Origin: Alphaproteobacteria bacterium
GTDB taxonomy: Bacteria; Pseudomonadota; Alphaproteobacteria; Puniceispirillales; Puniceispirillaceae
Reading direction: 5' to 3'
DNA: 12,170 nt
Assembly (NCBI GenBank): GCA_011526395.1
Contig: WTHW01000214.1
Coordinates: forward strand, 1 to 12,170
Made by a program: the position numbers and the translations under genes. Shown here in pieces: positions 6,253 to 12,170 of this stretch. The notes under the pieces were generated by a model, which made no database searches, was not told the DNA's origin, and saw only the letters and a list, made by a program, of their open reading frames with translations. Every line of letters starts with the position of its first letter. Position 1 is the stretch's first letter.

Positions 6253-8277
6253 ATGTCACAAACAGATGAAGTCAAAATCGTATTTACCCCTTCAGGCCGT
6301 CAGGGCCAAGTTGCCAAAGGCACAAACCTACTGCAGGCCGCACGCCAGCTAGGGGTCGATGTTGACTCAGTCTGTGGCGGCAGAGCCATGTGTGGTCGCT
6401 GCCAAGTCAATGTGGGCGAGGGTTCTTTTGCCAAACATGGCATTGATTCAACCTCAGCCAATCTATCAGAGCCATCTGCCTCAGAAGCACGCTATGCTGA
6501 AAAGCGCAAATTAGCCGCAGACAGACGCCTTGCGTGCCAATGTAGCATCGAAGGTGATTTGGTCATTGACGTGCCTGCTGAAAGTCAGGTTCACAACCAG
6601 CTTGTGCGTAAGGCAGCTGACAATCGCACCATCACATTAAACCCGCCTGTACGTTTATGCTTCATCGAAGTGCGCGAGCCAGATATGCATGAACCATCAG
6701 GTGATTTGCGCCGCATCATCGAGGCGCTAGAGACACAATGGGCAGACCGCGTCACAGGTGCTATCACATGCGATACACACGTTCTGCGCCAGCTCCAGCC
6801 AGTCCTTCGCAAAGGGAAATGGCAAATCACAGTGGCGCTTCGTGGCGGCAATCAAATCATCGCTGTATGGCCAGGCTTGAAAGAGCGTATTCTTGGCGCG
6901 GCTGTTGATGTTGGCTCAACCACAATGTCAGCTCATATTTGTGATATGAATTCTGGTGAAGTGCTTGCCTCAACCGGCATCATGAACCCGCAAATCCGCT
7001 TTGGTGAAGATTTGATGAGCCGTGTCTCTTATGGTCTGATGAATCCGGGCGGCGCGGACGAGATGACCAAAGCTGTCCAAGAAGGCTTGCAACAACTTAT
7101 TCAAGGCGGTGCAGAACAAGCTGGCATGACAGCTGAAGATGTCATGGAAGTTGTGCTTGTCGGCAACCCTGTCATGCATCATTTGCTTCTTGGCATTGAC
7201 CCGATTGAATTGGGCGGCGCACCTTTCGCGCTTGCAGTTGATACATCCACAGAATTGCGTGCTGACGAGATTAATCTTGCCCTTCATAAAGGTAGCCGCG
7301 TCTACGTCTTGCCATGTATTGCAGGCCATGTGGGCGCAGATGCTGCTGGTGTTGTCTTGGCAGAAGCCCCGCAAACATCTGATAAAATCAGCTTGCTTGT
7401 TGACGTTGGCACAAATGCTGAAATTGTACTTGGCAACCAAGACAGAATGCTTGCCGCCTCATCACCAACAGGCCCTGCCTTTGAAGGTGCGCAAATCTCA
7501 TCAGGCCAGCGTGCTGCACCGGGTGCGATTGAACGCATCCGTATTGATGCAGAAACACTCGAGCCACGGTTTGCTGTCATTGGCTCTGATATCTGGTCAG
7601 ATCAAGATGGCTTTGATGAAGCTATCAAAGATACAGGCATCACAGGCATTTGCGGCTCAGGCATTATCGAAGTGCTTGGCGAGATGTATTTGGCTGGCAT
7701 CATCTCAGAAGATGGCGTCATTGATGGCACATTGGCCGAAAAAACAGATCGCATCACCGAAGAAGGCCGCACTTTCAGCTATCGCATCAGCGATACCGTA
7801 TCAGTCACACAAAATGATGTGCGCGCTATCCAGCTGGCAAAGGCAGCTCTTCATGCTGGCTTTAAATTATTGATGGATAAAATGGAAGTGCCACGTGTTG
7901 ACCGCGTTGTTTTGGCAGGTGCGTTCGGCACACATATCGATCCAAAATATGCGATGGTGCTTGGTATGGTGCCAGACTGCCAGCTTGATAATGTGGTCGC
8001 CGCTGGTAACTCAGCTGGTGCTGGCGCACGTATGGCATTGTTGAATATGGACAAGCGTGCTGAGATTGAATCAGTTGTGCGTGATATTGAAAAAATCGAA
8101 ACAGCTGTTGAGCCATCATTCCAAGATCACTTTGTGCGCGCGATGGCAATGCCTCACAAGACAGACCCTTATGAAGAGTTATCAAAGGCTGTGGTTCTGC
8201 CATTCCGCTCTCTAAAGGATAATGCAGGCGAGGCGGCAACACCATCTCGTTCAGGCAGACGCCGCCGCAGAGGGTAA
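6253..8277 (+). CDS. Ferredoxin-ASKHA corrinoid reductive activator (RamA/RACo-like)
   Basis: 674 residues from ATG 6253, preceded by AAGAGAG; an in-frame TTG two codons upstream is unlikely. These ATP-dependent activators reduce inactive Co(II) corrinoid back to Co(I). The N-terminal [2Fe-2S] ferredoxin domain (about 7-110) has the ligands C41-x5-C47-x2-C50 and C95 in RRLACQC. A linker domain covers about 130-210. The ASKHA ATPase part follows, with AAVDVGSTT (216-224), VLVGNPVMHH (301-310), LLVDVGTNAEIVLG (381-394), SSPTGPAFEGAQI (403-415), ICGSGIIE (466-473) and VLAGAFGTHID (553-563). All Fe-S and phosphate-loop features are intact. It ends in SRSGRRRRRG, like the tail of the preceding gene. 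It would replace the SAM-dependent reactivation domain of a classical MetH, or serve a demethylation system. Confidence 0.93.
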   Translation: MSQTDEVKIVFTPSGRQGQVAKGTNLLQAARQLGVDVDSVCGGRAMCGRCQVNVGEGSFAKHGIDSTSANLSEPSASEARYAEKRKLAADRRLACQCSIEGDLVIDVPAESQVHNQLVRKAADNRTITLNPPVRLCFIEVREPDMHEPSGDLRRIIEALETQWADRVTGAITCDTHVLRQLQPVLRKGKWQITVALRGGNQIIAVWPGLKERILGAAVDVGSTTMSAHICDMNSGEVLASTGIMNPQIRFGEDLMSRVSYGLMNPGGADEMTKAVQEGLQQLIQGGAEQAGMTAEDVMEVVLVGNPVMHHLLLGIDPIELGGAPFALAVDTSTELRADEINLALHKGSRVYVLPCIAGHVGADAAGVVLAEAPQTSDKISLLVDVGTNAEIVLGNQDRMLAASSPTGPAFEGAQISSGQRAAPGAIERIRIDAETLEPRFAVIGSDIWSDQDGFDEAIKDTGITGICGSGIIEVLGEMYLAGIISEDGVIDGTLAEKTDRITEEGRTFSYRISDTVSVTQNDVRAIQLAKAALHAGFKLLMDKMEVPRVDRVVLAGAFGTHIDPKYAMVLGMVPDCQLDNVVAAGNSAGAGARMALLNMDKRAEIESVVRDIEKIETAVEPSFQDHFVRAMAMPHKTDPYEELSKAVVLPFRSLKDNAGEAATPSRSGRRRRRG

Positions 8278-8297
8278 GTCATTAAAAAGATATTCAT

Positions 8298-8330
8298 AAA
8301 AAAGGCTAACAGTGATGTTAGCCTTTTTTT
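8298..8330. terminator. Strong bidirectional intrinsic terminator between the activator gene and ccmD
   Basis: AAAGGCTAAC (8301-8310) pairs with GTTAGCCTTT (8317-8326) over a 6-nt loop. Seven T follow on the plus strand (8324-8330). The A-run at 8298-8303 gives a U-tract on the minus strand, so it can stop transcription from both sides. The right arm contains the last codons and the stop codon of ccmD. Confidence 0.92.
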
Positions 8331-8461
8331 GTATCCTCAATTTGACTTTGTTTTAATTTCACAGCGCTATGCCAATAAAGCGCAATCACAAAGCCCATGC
8401 CAAGCACATAGCAAGGCCAGATATAGGCGCCATAACCACCCATATTAAAAAACTCAGCCAT
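8318..8461 (-). CDS. ccmD: Heme exporter protein CcmD
   Basis: A 47-residue membrane protein that stabilises the CcmABC complex and helps release heme-loaded CcmE from it. It begins MAEFFNMGGYGAYIWPCYVL, a typical CcmD opening with the G-Y-x-x-Y-x-W-P pattern. It has one hydrophobic segment (about 13-31) followed by a charged cytoplasmic tail (KLKQSQIEDTKKG). The ATG overlaps the ccmC stop codon as TAATG, so translation is coupled. Its stop lies in the stem of the terminator. No ccmG or ccmE follows, because the neighbour is a convergent gene. Identification is firm from sequence and position. Confidence 0.92.
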   Translation of the reverse strand: MAEFFNMGGYGAYIWPCYVLGMGFVIALYWHSAVKLKQSQIEDTKKG

Positions 8462-9183
8462 TATGCCCTCCCGCTTGGTGAAGAGGGGCGCATGGCCCGC
8501 ATCTCAGCTAAAAAGCGCAACATACGCATCAGCACAATCACAATGAAAAAACATTGAAAGGCGATGAACATGGCCATCAGAGGCCATAACATTGACGCAT
8601 CAATGGACACACCGCCTGACCGCAAAATGCTGGCTGGCTGATGCAAGGTATTCCACCAATCAACTGAAAATTTCACAATCGGCAAATTCACAGCCCCCAC
8701 AAGTGCCAAGATAGCCGCAGGCTTTGCGCCTCTGGCTCTTGTCTCAAACCCGCCCGCAAGCGCCATATAGGCCACAAAGAAAAAGAACAACACCAACATA
8801 GATGTCAGCCGCGCATCCCATACCCAATAGGTGCCCCATGTTGGCTTTCCCCATAACGCACCCGTGATCAGTGTCAGTGCGGCAAATAATGCACCCACTG
8901 GCGCAACAGCGCGCGCGCCAATATCAGCAAGCGGGTGACGCCATACCAAATAAAACAACCCGCACAATGCAAGGATGAAATAGCTTGATGAAGCAAGCCA
9001 CGCCACAGGCACATGAATATACATAATGCGCACAGTGTCACCTTGCTGATAATCAGCTGGCGATGTGACCAGTCCCCAATAAAGACCGCAGGCAAAGCTA
9101 ATCACAGTGACCAATTTCAACAGCGGCAATATCGCAGATGCGATACGCTGGAATCTTGTGGGATTTGCAAAAAAGTCAAACAT
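8461..9183 (-). CDS. ccmC: Heme exporter / heme-handling protein CcmC
   Basis: A 240-residue, six-helix inner-membrane protein that presents heme at the periplasmic face to the chaperone CcmE in system I cytochrome c maturation. The tryptophan-rich WWD loop reads WGKPTWGTYWVWDARLTS (111-128). The two periplasmic heme-ligand histidines are His57 (YIHVPVAW) and His181 (WWNTLHQPAS). The start ATG has a modest AGG upstream; the gap from ccmB is 48 bp. The C-terminal tail is basic, ending RPSSPSGRA. All functional motifs are present. Confidence 0.96.
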   Translation of the reverse strand: MFDFFANPTRFQRIASAILPLLKLVTVISFACGLYWGLVTSPADYQQGDTVRIMYIHVPVAWLASSSYFILALCGLFYLVWRHPLADIGARAVAPVGALFAALTLITGALWGKPTWGTYWVWDARLTSMLVLFFFFVAYMALAGGFETRARGAKPAAILALVGAVNLPIVKFSVDWWNTLHQPASILRSGGVSIDASMLWPLMAMFIAFQCFFIVIVLMRMLRFLAEMRAMRPSSPSGRA

Positions 9184-9231
9184 GGAACCTGAACTTATCT
9201 TACATGATTAGCAATTATAATTACGATACTC

Positions 9232-9900
9232 TTACCGCTCTTGTGCGGCATTGCGCAAGGCATAGAATGTCGCGGCTGGACTAAGTACAACCAAAAACAA
9301 ACAAGCGCTCGCCAATAGCGCAAGGTGAGAGACATAATCGCCCCCCTCAATCACAGCTCTGCTTGCCAATGTACCAAAAATCAAAATGGGAAAGGCAAGT
9401 GGCAATATCAAAACAGCTGATAAGACTGATGATTGCCGCGCACCAAGTGTCAGTGATGCCGCAATAGACCCTAGCAATGTCAGCGCGATAAGACCGATGG
9501 CAATGATAACTGCCAATAAAGGTATCACCGCAATATCTATCGCAAAAAACAGTGCGATCACAGGCAATGTAGCCAACAGCGGCAGTCCCATCACAAGCAA
9601 ATGACCTATCATCCGCATCACCGCATATTCCCATAATGACATGCGCTTTAGGATAAGCTTATCAATAAAGCCATTATGATAATCTTGATGATACAGCTTA
9701 TCAAATGACGGCAGAGCGGCGAGCAAGACCGCAATCCATAAAATCGCTGGCCTCACCAAGGATAAGATTTCATCTGATGGCCCAATGGCAAGCGGGAATA
9801 GGCTGGCTATCATCAGGAAAAACCCAATCGGGGTCAGCACCTCTCCCGGCCGGCGCATGGCCAATGTGATATCTCTTTTTATCAAGGCACTATGCATCAT
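9232..9900 (-). CDS. ccmB: Heme ABC exporter permease CcmB
   Basis: A 222-residue membrane subunit of the CcmAB ABC transporter, whose ATP hydrolysis releases holo-CcmE from CcmC. About six hydrophobic stretches are seen. Family features are the amphipathic opening ALIKRDITLAMRRPGE (5-20), the cytoplasmic loop LYHQDYHNGFIDKLIL (69-84), GSIAASLTLGARQSSVL (144-160) and LPLAFPILIFG (166-176). The start uses the first of two adjacent ATGs and overlaps the ccmA stop as ATGA. Length is normal. Confidence 0.95.
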   Translation of the reverse strand: MMHSALIKRDITLAMRRPGEVLTPIGFFLMIASLFPLAIGPSDEILSLVRPAILWIAVLLAALPSFDKLYHQDYHNGFIDKLILKRMSLWEYAVMRMIGHLLVMGLPLLATLPVIALFFAIDIAVIPLLAVIIAIGLIALTLLGSIAASLTLGARQSSVLSAVLILPLAFPILIFGTLASRAVIEGGDYVSHLALLASACLFLVVLSPAATFYALRNAAQER

Positions 9901-10508
9901 CTTGCCTCGCTATCTATCGCGCGAATAGGGACAACCTCGCTCACCAGCGTTTCTGCCAGCTCATCATGTGTGATTGCGATAATCACCCCGCCAAGTGCTA
10001 AAAACCCCGCCATACGCTCTTCTAAATGCTGGCGATTGCCACCATCAAGGCTTGCAGATGGCTCATCCAACAGCCAGATATCACAATCATCTGACAGCAT
10101 GTGGATATTCAATAACTGGCGTTGCCCTGCTGAATAGGTGCTAACAGGCCTGTGATAATGATCTTGTTGCACCAACATCTCTCTTGGCAGATCTGTCAGC
10201 AATTCATAATTCTCAAACGCTGTTAAATCAGGATGCAACCCATCATCATGACCTAGATATCCAATATCCAATTTACTTGGGATGTCATATGAGGTGACGT
10301 CTTCTTCACGCACGAAAATGGCGCCCACCTCAAAAGGGGTCAGCCCTGCTAGATGGCGCAATATGGTTGATTTGCCGATACCATTGGGGCCGCGCAATTG
10401 CACATATCCGCCAGCAGAGACAGCAAAAGACAGCCCAGCTGTTAAGATATGCTCATTTCGGCAGGCGGCCAATTCATGACAGCGAATGACAGATATATCC
10501 TTACTCAT
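9897..10508 (-). CDS. ccmA: Heme ABC exporter ATP-binding protein CcmA
   Basis: The cytoplasmic ATPase of the CcmAB complex, 203 residues. The ABC motifs are all there: Walker A GPNGIGKST (40-48), the CcmA-type YLGHDDGLHPDLTAFEN in the Q-loop region (84-100), the signature YSAGQRQ (125-131), Walker B IWLLDEP (144-150) and the switch histidine in ITHDE (179-183). The frame is open another 24 codons upstream to 10580, but that extension is hydrophobic and unlike the family. ATG at 10508 gives the standard length and a normal N-terminus, so it is preferred. First gene of ccmABCD; the ATGA overlap couples it to ccmB. Confidence 0.95.
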   Translation of the reverse strand: MSKDISVIRCHELAACRNEHILTAGLSFAVSAGGYVQLRGPNGIGKSTILRHLAGLTPFEVGAIFVREEDVTSYDIPSKLDIGYLGHDDGLHPDLTAFENYELLTDLPREMLVQQDHYHRPVSTYSAGQRQLLNIHMLSDDCDIWLLDEPSASLDGGNRQHLEERMAGFLALGGVIIAITHDELAETLVSEVVPIRAIDSEAR

Positions 10509-10734
10509 AGCTCTAGCTATAAACTGCTCGGGTTGTTTTGCGAAGCATATTAGCAATAAAAAACTGGATAATCTTATCAAAAGTCGTTATCCTGTCGCCG
10601 ACCAGTTGTTGGCGCTCCTCAGTCTGGCCAAGTCACATGATATGATTTCGTTTTGCGCTGCCCTACGGCGCGACAGACGTCTTTTGTAATGATATCGTGC
10701 CAAAGGTGGTTTCTTTGAGGTGACTTGCCCTTCA

Positions 10735-10749
10735 TTTGCATCATGCAAA
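10735..10749. promoter_or_regulatory. Palindromic candidate operator upstream of acnB
   Basis: TTTGCAT-C-ATGCAAA is a perfect 7+1+7 palindrome centred 77 bp before the acnB ATG. This is a typical size and position for a dimeric regulator site. It vaguely resembles TTTGC-type operators of short-chain-acyl regulators (ScfR/RamB), but the match is not exact and the regulator is unknown. Confidence 0.45.
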
Positions 10750-10794
10750 AGAGCGCATCCTCAAAAAATCCCCTAAACCTAATCTGCTTGAATA

Positions 10795-10812
10795 CTTACG
10801 TTTGTAAGGGGG
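10795..10812 (+). promoter_or_regulatory. Strong Shine-Dalgarno of acnB overlapped by a hairpin
   Basis: AAGGGGG (10806-10812) lies 6 nt before the acnB ATG. CTTAC (10795-10799) pairs with GTAAG (10804-10808) across a GTTT loop, covering the first three bases of the site. The stem is short and may have little effect. Confidence 0.5.
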
Positions 10813-10818
10813 AATATT

Positions 10819-12170
10819 ATGAGTTTATATGCTAGCTATATGCAAGAAGTCGAAGCGCGTAAGGCAGATGGCCTGAAGCCAAAGCCAATTGATGATGGAG
10901 CCTTGCTTGCTGAAGTGATTGAACAGATCAAAGATGACAATAACCCGCATCGCGCAGATTCTCTTCACTATTTCATCTATAACACACTACCAGGCACAAC
11001 AAGCGCCGCCGGTGTCAAAGCAGCTTTACTAAAGCAGATTATTACGGGCGACGTCAGTGTCTCTGAAATTTCAGCTGAGTTTGCCTTTGAGCTATTATCT
11101 CACATGAAAGGGGGCCCGTCTGTTGAAGTGCTTCTTGATTTGGCGCTTGGTGATGATGAGGCTAATGCAAAGGCCGCCGCAGAGGTGCTAAAGACACAAA
11201 CCTTCTTATATGATGCGGATACATCACGCCTTGCAACGGCGCATGATGCTGGCAACGCAATCGCCACAGATATCTTGCAAAGCTATGCAAAAGCAGAATT
11301 TTTCACCAAATTGCCAGAGATTGAGGAAAAGGTGAAAATCGTCACCTATGTCGCCGCAGAAGGTGATATCTCAACTGACTTGCTCTCACCTGGTAATCAG
11401 GCGCACTCACGCTCTGACCGCGAATTACACGGCAGATGCATGATCACAGAACAAGCCCAAGCTGAAATTCGCAAATTGCAAGAACAGCATCCTGACAAGC
11501 GTGTCATGATGATTGCTGAAAAAGGCACAATGGGTGTCGGCTCATCACGTATGTCAGGTGTGAATAACGTTGCTCTATGGACAGGCATTCAGGCGAGCCC
11601 TTATGTCCCATTTGTGAATATCGCCCCGATTGTGGCAGGCACAAATGGCATCTCACCTATCTTCCTGACAACTGTTGGTGTAACAGGCGGTATTGGTATT
11701 GATCTTCAAAATTGGGTCAAAAAGCTAGGCGAAGATGGCAAGCCGATTTTAAATAATGATGGCAACCCTGTTTTGGAACAGGTCTTCTCAGTTGAAACAG
11801 GCACAGTTCTTACCATCGATACAAAGGCAAAAAAGCTTTATAATGGTGACGAGACTGAAGAGCTTGTTGATATCTCAGATTCTTTCACAGACCAGAAAAA
11901 AGAGTTCATCCGCGCTGGTGGCTCTTATGCGATTGTCTTTGGCAAAAAGCTACAAAGCTTTGCTTGTGAGGCATTGGGTGTGCCATTGCAATCAGCTTTT
12001 GCAGCATCAAAAGAAGTCTCACATGAAGGCCAAGGCCTGACAGCGGTTGAGAAAATCTTCAACGCAAACGCTGTTGGCCTCACCTCTGATAAAGCCTTGC
12101 ATGCTGGCTCGGACGTGCGCGTAAAGGTCAATATTGTTGGCTCACAAGATACAACAGGCCTGATGACAGC
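10819..12170 (+). CDS. acnB: Aconitate hydratase B (AcnB), 3' half beyond the window
   Basis: A TCA-cycle enzyme interconverting citrate and isocitrate; AcnB can also hydrate 2-methyl-cis-aconitate. 450 codons of an expected 860-930 are present and open to the right edge. The N-terminus (about 1-160) matches the AcnB-specific HEAT-like helical domain (MSLYASYMQEVEARKADGLK, then ELLSHMKGG). The swivel domain follows, with KGTMGVGSSRMSGVNN (235-250; substrate-site GSSR at 241-244). GSQDTTGLMT (441-450) marks entry to the catalytic Fe-S domains. The three cluster-ligand cysteines lie outside the window. The segment SRSDRELHGR suggests the longer AcnB variant found outside enterobacteria. The start is fixed by AAGGGGG. 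It is divergent from ccmA. Confidence 0.95.
   Translation, partial: MSLYASYMQEVEARKADGLKPKPIDDGALLAEVIEQIKDDNNPHRADSLHYFIYNTLPGTTSAAGVKAALLKQIITGDVSVSEISAEFAFELLSHMKGGPSVEVLLDLALGDDEANAKAAAEVLKTQTFLYDADTSRLATAHDAGNAIATDILQSYAKAEFFTKLPEIEEKVKIVTYVAAEGDISTDLLSPGNQAHSRSDRELHGRCMITEQAQAEIRKLQEQHPDKRVMMIAEKGTMGVGSSRMSGVNNVALWTGIQASPYVPFVNIAPIVAGTNGISPIFLTTVGVTGGIGIDLQNWVKKLGEDGKPILNNDGNPVLEQVFSVETGTVLTIDTKAKKLYNGDETEELVDISDSFTDQKKEFIRAGGSYAIVFGKKLQSFACEALGVPLQSAFAASKEVSHEGQGLTAVEKIFNANAVGLTSDKALHAGSDVRVKVNIVGSQDTTGLMT

Larger units (their letters stand above)
10509..10818. other. Divergent intergenic regulatory region, ccmA and acnB
   Basis: 310 bp between two divergent starts; I see no credible gene in it. 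On the ccmA side a TGCTAATAT (complement of 10547-10555) could be an extended -10 element, with no good -35. GGATAA (10566-10571), TTATC (10574-10578) and TTATCC (10587-10592) form overlapping inverted arms just upstream. On the acnB side lie a 15-bp palindrome at 10735-10749, flanked by TTTGAGG (10714-10720) and CCTCAAA (10759-10765), and a small hairpin touching the ribosome site. No acnB promoter is clear by eye. Confidence 0.6.

Noticed and set aside
6970..7440. 156-codon antisense frame in the activator gene
   Set aside because: Antisense shadow of a strongly conserved coding stretch, with no recognisable domain and no ribosome site.
7139..7873. 244-codon open frame on the plus strand inside the activator gene
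   Set aside because: It is an alternative frame of a gene with intact ferredoxin and ASKHA motifs throughout; its translation is low-complexity and rich in Leu, Ala, Ser and Cys.
7862..8245. 127-codon minus-strand frame over the end of the activator gene
   Set aside because: Antisense to conserved ASKHA motifs; no protein features of its own.
10509..10580. N-terminal extension of ccmA to an upstream ATG
   Set aside because: The added 24 residues are hydrophobic and unlike CcmA, while ATG 10508 gives the normal family length.
10486..10689. 67-codon plus-strand frame between ccmA and acnB
   Set aside because: It starts inside ccmA on the opposite strand, has no Shine-Dalgarno and resembles no known family. 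The region is better explained as divergent regulatory DNA.

Overview
The window looks like a chromosomal segment of a free-living marine alphaproteobacterium with moderate GC content. The best guess is a SAR116/Puniceispirillales-like or roseobacter-like lineage. This rests on gene content rather than on a marker gene: a split corrinoid one-carbon cassette with DUF1638 and 'virulence factor' (PF13769) genes, an alphaproteobacterial YciB, and a system I c-type cytochrome maturation operon beside an aconitase gene. No tRNA, rRNA, CRISPR array, insertion sequence or phage gene is visible.

Layout, left to right. (1) Positions 1-591 hold the 3' part of a probable lipoprotein resembling the LppM family. 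(2) 663-2305 is a two-gene operon, dusA (tRNA-dihydrouridine synthase A) overlapping yciB (inner-membrane septation protein) by ATGA, with a candidate promoter built on a 13-bp direct repeat. (3) 2483-8277 is a six-gene same-strand cassette: a cobalamin-binding corrinoid protein, a DUF1638 protein, a small PF13769 protein, a divergent methylenetetrahydrofolate reductase, a pterin-binding methyltetrahydrofolate:corrinoid methyltransferase, and a ferredoxin-ASKHA corrinoid reductive activator (RamA/RACo type). It has unusual hairpins before the first and last genes and ends at a strong intrinsic terminator. (4) 8318-10508 on the minus strand is ccmABCD, a heme exporter/CcmE-loading operon, including a 47-residue ccmD whose 3' end lies inside the shared bidirectional terminator. 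(5) 10509-10818 is a divergent regulatory region. (6) From 10819 to the right edge runs the first half of acnB (aconitase B).

The cassette in (3) is the main point of interest. Chemically it is coherent: MetF makes methyl-THF, the pterin protein transfers the methyl to the corrinoid protein, and the ferredoxin-ASKHA protein reductively rescues oxidised Co(II). The substrate-specific methyltransferase that would take methyl from, or give methyl to, the corrinoid (a homocysteine methyltransferase or an MttB-like demethylase) is absent from the window. Two readings compete: a split B12-dependent methionine synthase, or a methylamine/betaine demethylation module feeding methyl-THF. Two of its six proteins have no established biochemical role, and the last two share an arginine-rich C-terminal tail.
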